Source of the DNA: Coleofasciculus sp040219735
GTDB lineage: Bacteria; Cyanobacteriota; Cyanobacteriia; Cyanobacteriales; Coleofasciculaceae
Assembly (NCBI GenBank): GCA_040219735.1
Contig: JAVJRX010000029.1
DNA length: 64,000 nucleotides
Strand: one strand, 5' to 3'
Shown: in pieces, positions 61,607 through 64,000 of the stretch
Position numbering within the stretch: position 1 is the first letter of the stretch
Layout: every line of letters begins with the position of its first letter
Notes under the pieces: model-generated
Told to the model about the DNA's origin: nothing
Databases searched by the model: none
The model's input: the letters and a program-made list of their open reading frames with translations, nothing else
Program-made: the position numbers and the translations under genes

Positions 61607-62866
61607 ATGTTCCAAAAGTCATTGAACCGTACCCAAATGCGCTGGCTTATGTTCCTCAGCCGATGGCAGGAATTAGACTGGCAGCTATTATTTGTCAGCA
61701 TTGCTCTCACCTTCCTGGGTGGGGTGATGATTCGCAGTGCCGAATTTAATGAAGGGCTAACCGATTGGTGGTGGCACTGGATCATTGGGGGTATTGGCTT
61801 AAGTTTATGTCTACTCATCGCGCGATCGCGTTACGAAATCTTACTCCAATGGCATTGGATGGTTTATGCGATGACGAATATCTCGTTGTTTGCGGTGATG
61901 ATTATGGGGACGACGGCAAATGGCGCACAACGGTGGCTGAATATCCTCGGCTTTCACGTTCAACCGTCGGAATTTGCCAAACTGGGTTTGATTATCACCC
62001 TGGCTGCGATTATCCACTGGCAACCGGCTTCAACATTAAATGCGGTCTTTCGAGTCTTAGCCATTGCGGCGGTTCCCTGGCTATTTGTATTTTTAGAGCC
62101 AAACTTGGGAACATCATTAGTATTTGGTGCGATTACGATGGGGATGCTCTATTGGGGAAATGCTAATCCGGGATGGCTAATCCTACTCGTGTCTCCCATT
62201 GTCTCCGCGATCATGTTTAATGTGTTTTTGCCCGGGTGGTTTGTTTGGGTAGCCGCGATGGCATTGATTGGTTGGCGTACCTTACCGTGGCCCCTATTTG
62301 GTGGGATTGGGGCATTGGTTGGCAACACGATTTCGGGGGGATTGGGAAACCTGTTATGGGGATTGCTCCAAGACTATCAAAAAAACCGACTGATTCTTTT
62401 TCTAGATCCGGATAAAGATCCCTTAGGTGGAGGATATCACTTGATTCAGTCTCGAATTGCAATTGGCGCAGGTCAACTCACAGGGCGAGGACTGTATCAG
62501 GGGACACAAACCCAACTCCAGTTTATTCCTGAACAGCATACGGACTTTATCTTTTCTGCCATTGGTGAAGAACTCGGGTTTATCGGCTGTTTGTGCGTTC
62601 TATTTACCTTTTGGCTCTTGTGTTTACGGTTAGTGATTATCGCCCAAAATGCTAAGGATAACTTTGGCTCACTATTGGCGATTGGTGTGCTATCGATGAT
62701 TGTGTTTCAAACTGTCGTGAACATCGGCATGAATATTGGTTTAGCACCCATTACCGGGATTCCCCTGCCATTGTTAAGTTATGGGCGATCGGCATTACTG
62801 GCAAACTTTTTAGGCATTGGATTAGTGGAATCGGTTGCCAATCACCGACACCGATTGAAGTTTTAG
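61607..62866 (+). CDS. rodA: SEDS-family peptidoglycan glycosyltransferase (RodA-like)
   Basis: A 419-aa membrane protein with about 10 helices, polymerising peptidoglycan during elongation. The signature regions are GWLILLVSPIVSAIMFNVF, RILFLDPDKDPLGGGYHLIQ-like segment, FIPEQHTDFIFSAIGEELGF (with the catalytic aspartate) and GLAPITGIPLPLLSYGRSAL. It is more RodA-like than FtsW-like because it lacks an FtsW-type extension. The element at the window's right edge starts about 40 bases after its stop. Confidence 0.9.
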   Translation: MFQKSLNRTQMRWLMFLSRWQELDWQLLFVSIALTFLGGVMIRSAEFNEGLTDWWWHWIIGGIGLSLCLLIARSRYEILLQWHWMVYAMTNISLFAVMIMGTTANGAQRWLNILGFHVQPSEFAKLGLIITLAAIIHWQPASTLNAVFRVLAIAAVPWLFVFLEPNLGTSLVFGAITMGMLYWGNANPGWLILLVSPIVSAIMFNVFLPGWFVWVAAMALIGWRTLPWPLFGGIGALVGNTISGGLGNLLWGLLQDYQKNRLILFLDPDKDPLGGGYHLIQSRIAIGAGQLTGRGLYQGTQTQLQFIPEQHTDFIFSAIGEELGFIGCLCVLFTFWLLCLRLVIIAQNAKDNFGSLLAIGVLSMIVFQTVVNIGMNIGLAPITGIPLPLLSYGRSALLANFLGIGLVESVANHRHRLKF

Positions 62867-62964
62867 CGATTTGTCATTTTCATCAAAATTCCTTCGATGC
62901 GGGAAACCCCGTGTCTTTAGACCGGGGAGGAACGCACGCTAGCGGTTTTAACCGCATGTAGTTT

Positions 62965-63369
62965 TTAACCGTGATGAGGGTCGTTAATGTATCTCTGGAT
63001 TGTTGCTGCACTGACATTGCCTGCCGTTGAAAAAAAGTAGCTATTTGTCCACAAAGAGGGGAGTTTCTTGAGTTCAGGAAACTCCTTTCTAAGGTAGTTG
63101 GCACTCCGTCCTTTGAAGGCTTTTGCTACCTGGTAAATTGCGTCTGTCGGATGAATTTCAACAAACAGGTGAATGTGGTCTGGTGCAACTTCAAGCGCTC
63201 TAATGTGCCAACCCTTTTCTGTGGCTAATTCACTGAATATCTCAAATATTCTATCACGAATCTTTCCCACTAGCACTTTTTTGCGACGCTTAGGTATCCA
63301 GAGAAGGTGAACGACACACAATCCAATAGCGTGGTTGTAGTGCCTATACTCGTATGAATTTTTTCGCAT
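62965..63369 (-). CDS. tnpA: TnpA, Y1 transposase (IS200/IS605)
   Basis: A 134-aa single-strand transposase. The HUH motif is PDHIHLFVEI (H65 and H67), and the catalytic tyrosine is Y127 in TIQRYINDP. Length and layout match the IS200/IS605 TnpA, which cuts and rejoins hairpin ends. All active-site residues are present, so it should be functional and could also mobilise the solo TnpB element at 11-12.4 kb if the ends match. Confidence 0.92.
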   Translation of the reverse strand: MRKNSYEYRHYNHAIGLCVVHLLWIPKRRKKVLVGKIRDRIFEIFSELATEKGWHIRALEVAPDHIHLFVEIHPTDAIYQVAKAFKGRSANYLRKEFPELKKLPSLWTNSYFFSTAGNVSAATIQRYINDPHHG

Positions 63370-63384
63370 TTGCGTTTTTCCGGG

Positions 63385-63414
63385 TTGACTGTTGTTTTAA
63401 TTGTAGATTACAAT
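63385..63414 (+). promoter_or_regulatory. Putative tnpB promoter
   Basis: TTGACT (63385-63390) and TACAAT (63409-63414) with an 18-base spacer, ending 32 bases before the tnpB ATG. It is a good sigma70-type match, in the gap between the divergent transposase genes. Confidence 0.45.
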
Positions 63415-63446
63415 CAAATAAACGACAAAACTCACTCGTTAAAGCG

Positions 63447-64000
63447 ATGGCTAAAAGCAAGAAGCCTAGGGGAGTACAACAGATGTTGTTACATCCCGAA
63501 AAAGAAACAAAAGCCGTCCTAGAATATCTATGTGAGCAGTCAGGAAAACTCTATAACATGGGCGTGTACTTTGCCCGTCAGACTTTTTTCAAGACAAGCA
63601 AACTCTTGACTGGAAAGTTTGACTTGATTTATGAGCAAAGCGTGGGAAAGAGTAAAATCGCTCAGTCCCTACCCTCAACACCAGCACAGCAAACACTATT
63701 AAGTGTCGCTGAAGCGTTCAAATCCTACAAAAGGTTGCGTCAAGCTTGGTTCAAAGGGCAATTACCAAATAAGCCTAAGCCACCTAGTTATTTAAAAGGG
63801 TCAAGACTGTTCAAGGTAGCTTATCCCAATTCAGGAGGACAGAAGCCTAAGCTAGTTGATGGTCAACTTCAGTTCTCACTGGGTTTAACCGTTAAGCGTT
63901 GGTTCGGAATTGATAGCTTCAGGCTACCTGCTCCAAGCAACCTTGATATTGCTAAGGTCAAGGAATGGACTATTTTACCTAAAAATGGTGTTTTTTACCT
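63447..64000 (+). CDS. tnpB: TnpB, N-terminal part (continues past the window)
   Basis: An open frame from ATG 63447 to the window's edge, 184 codons: MAKSKKPRGVQQMLLHPEKE onward. YLCEQSGKLYNMGVYFARQT is the TnpB N-terminal helix-turn-helix-like region, followed by the basic KPKPPSYLKGSRLFKVAY and the beta-barrel wedge domain (GLTVKRWFGIDSFRLP). The RuvC domain lies beyond the window. It is only distantly related to the TnpB at 11099-12436. Confidence 0.85.
   Translation, partial: MAKSKKPRGVQQMLLHPEKETKAVLEYLCEQSGKLYNMGVYFARQTFFKTSKLLTGKFDLIYEQSVGKSKIAQSLPSTPAQQTLLSVAEAFKSYKRLRQAWFKGQLPNKPKPPSYLKGSRLFKVAYPNSGGQKPKLVDGQLQFSLGLTVKRWFGIDSFRLPAPSNLDIAKVKEWTILPKNGVFY

Larger units (their letters stand above)
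62907..64000. mobile_element. IS605-type element, right end outside the window
   Basis: The left end is marked by a hairpin CCCCG-T-GTCT-TT-AGAC-CGGGG (62907-62927) next to the tnpA 3' end. tnpA (minus) and tnpB (plus) are divergent from a shared 77-base promoter region, the layout of IS605 itself. tnpB runs off the right edge, so the right end and guide-RNA region are not seen. Confidence 0.75.

Overview
The window is chromosomal DNA of a filamentous-type cyanobacterium. Photosynthetic genes place it there: psbM, ndhD, thf1/psb29, a CpcT/CpeT-family bilin lyase and aerobic hemF. The GCGATCGC (HIP1) palindrome is scattered through most of it, and intergenic spaces carry many small palindromic repeats. 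No rRNA, tRNA or CRISPR array was seen. The genus cannot be named from the sequence alone.

Layout. (1) 1-9.1 kb: a sugar-modification cluster with a B12-type radical SAM protein, a GT4 glycosyltransferase, two CgeB-like glycosyltransferases, a third CgeB-like gene cut in half, and a SAM methyltransferase. It is damaged. The radical SAM gene starts in frame right after a transposon-end-like hairpin. Two toxin-antitoxin modules (VapBC-like; Xis-HTH/PIN) and a HEPN-domain gene lie inside it, and the HEPN gene and the cut glycosyltransferase abut at one junction near 7.60-7.63 kb. (2) 9.4-12.9 kb: ndhD, then a solo TnpB element and the 3' remnant of a gene. (3) 13-23 kb: a Stf0-type sulfotransferase, a two-repeat protein, NurA, a radical SAM/SPASM protein with a strong terminator, a methyltransferase, a HAD hydrolase, a PBP4-type carboxypeptidase, and the lipid pair plsX-fabH. 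(4) 23.3-27.9 kb: an accessory island with a lipoxygenase-like protein whose first iron-ligand histidine is glutamine, an IS630 remnant bracketed by a 52-bp inverted duplication, and a decayed, frameshifted gene of unknown function. (5) 27.9-33.8 kb: cryptochrome-DASH, a 2Fe-2S ferredoxin, psbM, a two-domain universal stress protein with the tail of a lost paralogue beside it, two exported proteins and a Crp-family regulator.

(6) 34-54.5 kb: a large exopolysaccharide locus. A Wzc-like co-polymerase/tyrosine kinase and one GT4 flank fifteen same-strand genes running from 54.5 to 38.6 kb: Wzx-type flippase, three FkbM methyltransferases, two class I methyltransferases, seven GT4/CgeB/related glycosyltransferases, a Wzy-like polymerase and a GT2. 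Many junctions are 4-base ATGA overlaps, which implies translational coupling. Together they would build, methylate, flip and polymerise a sugar repeat unit; the outer-membrane exporter is not in the window. (7) 54.8-62.9 kb: conserved housekeeping genes (fabG, thioredoxin, thf1, cpcT-like, STAS, hemF, SRPBCC, mrp, rodA). (8) 62.9-64 kb: an IS605-type element with divergent tnpA (Y1) and tnpB, running off the right edge.
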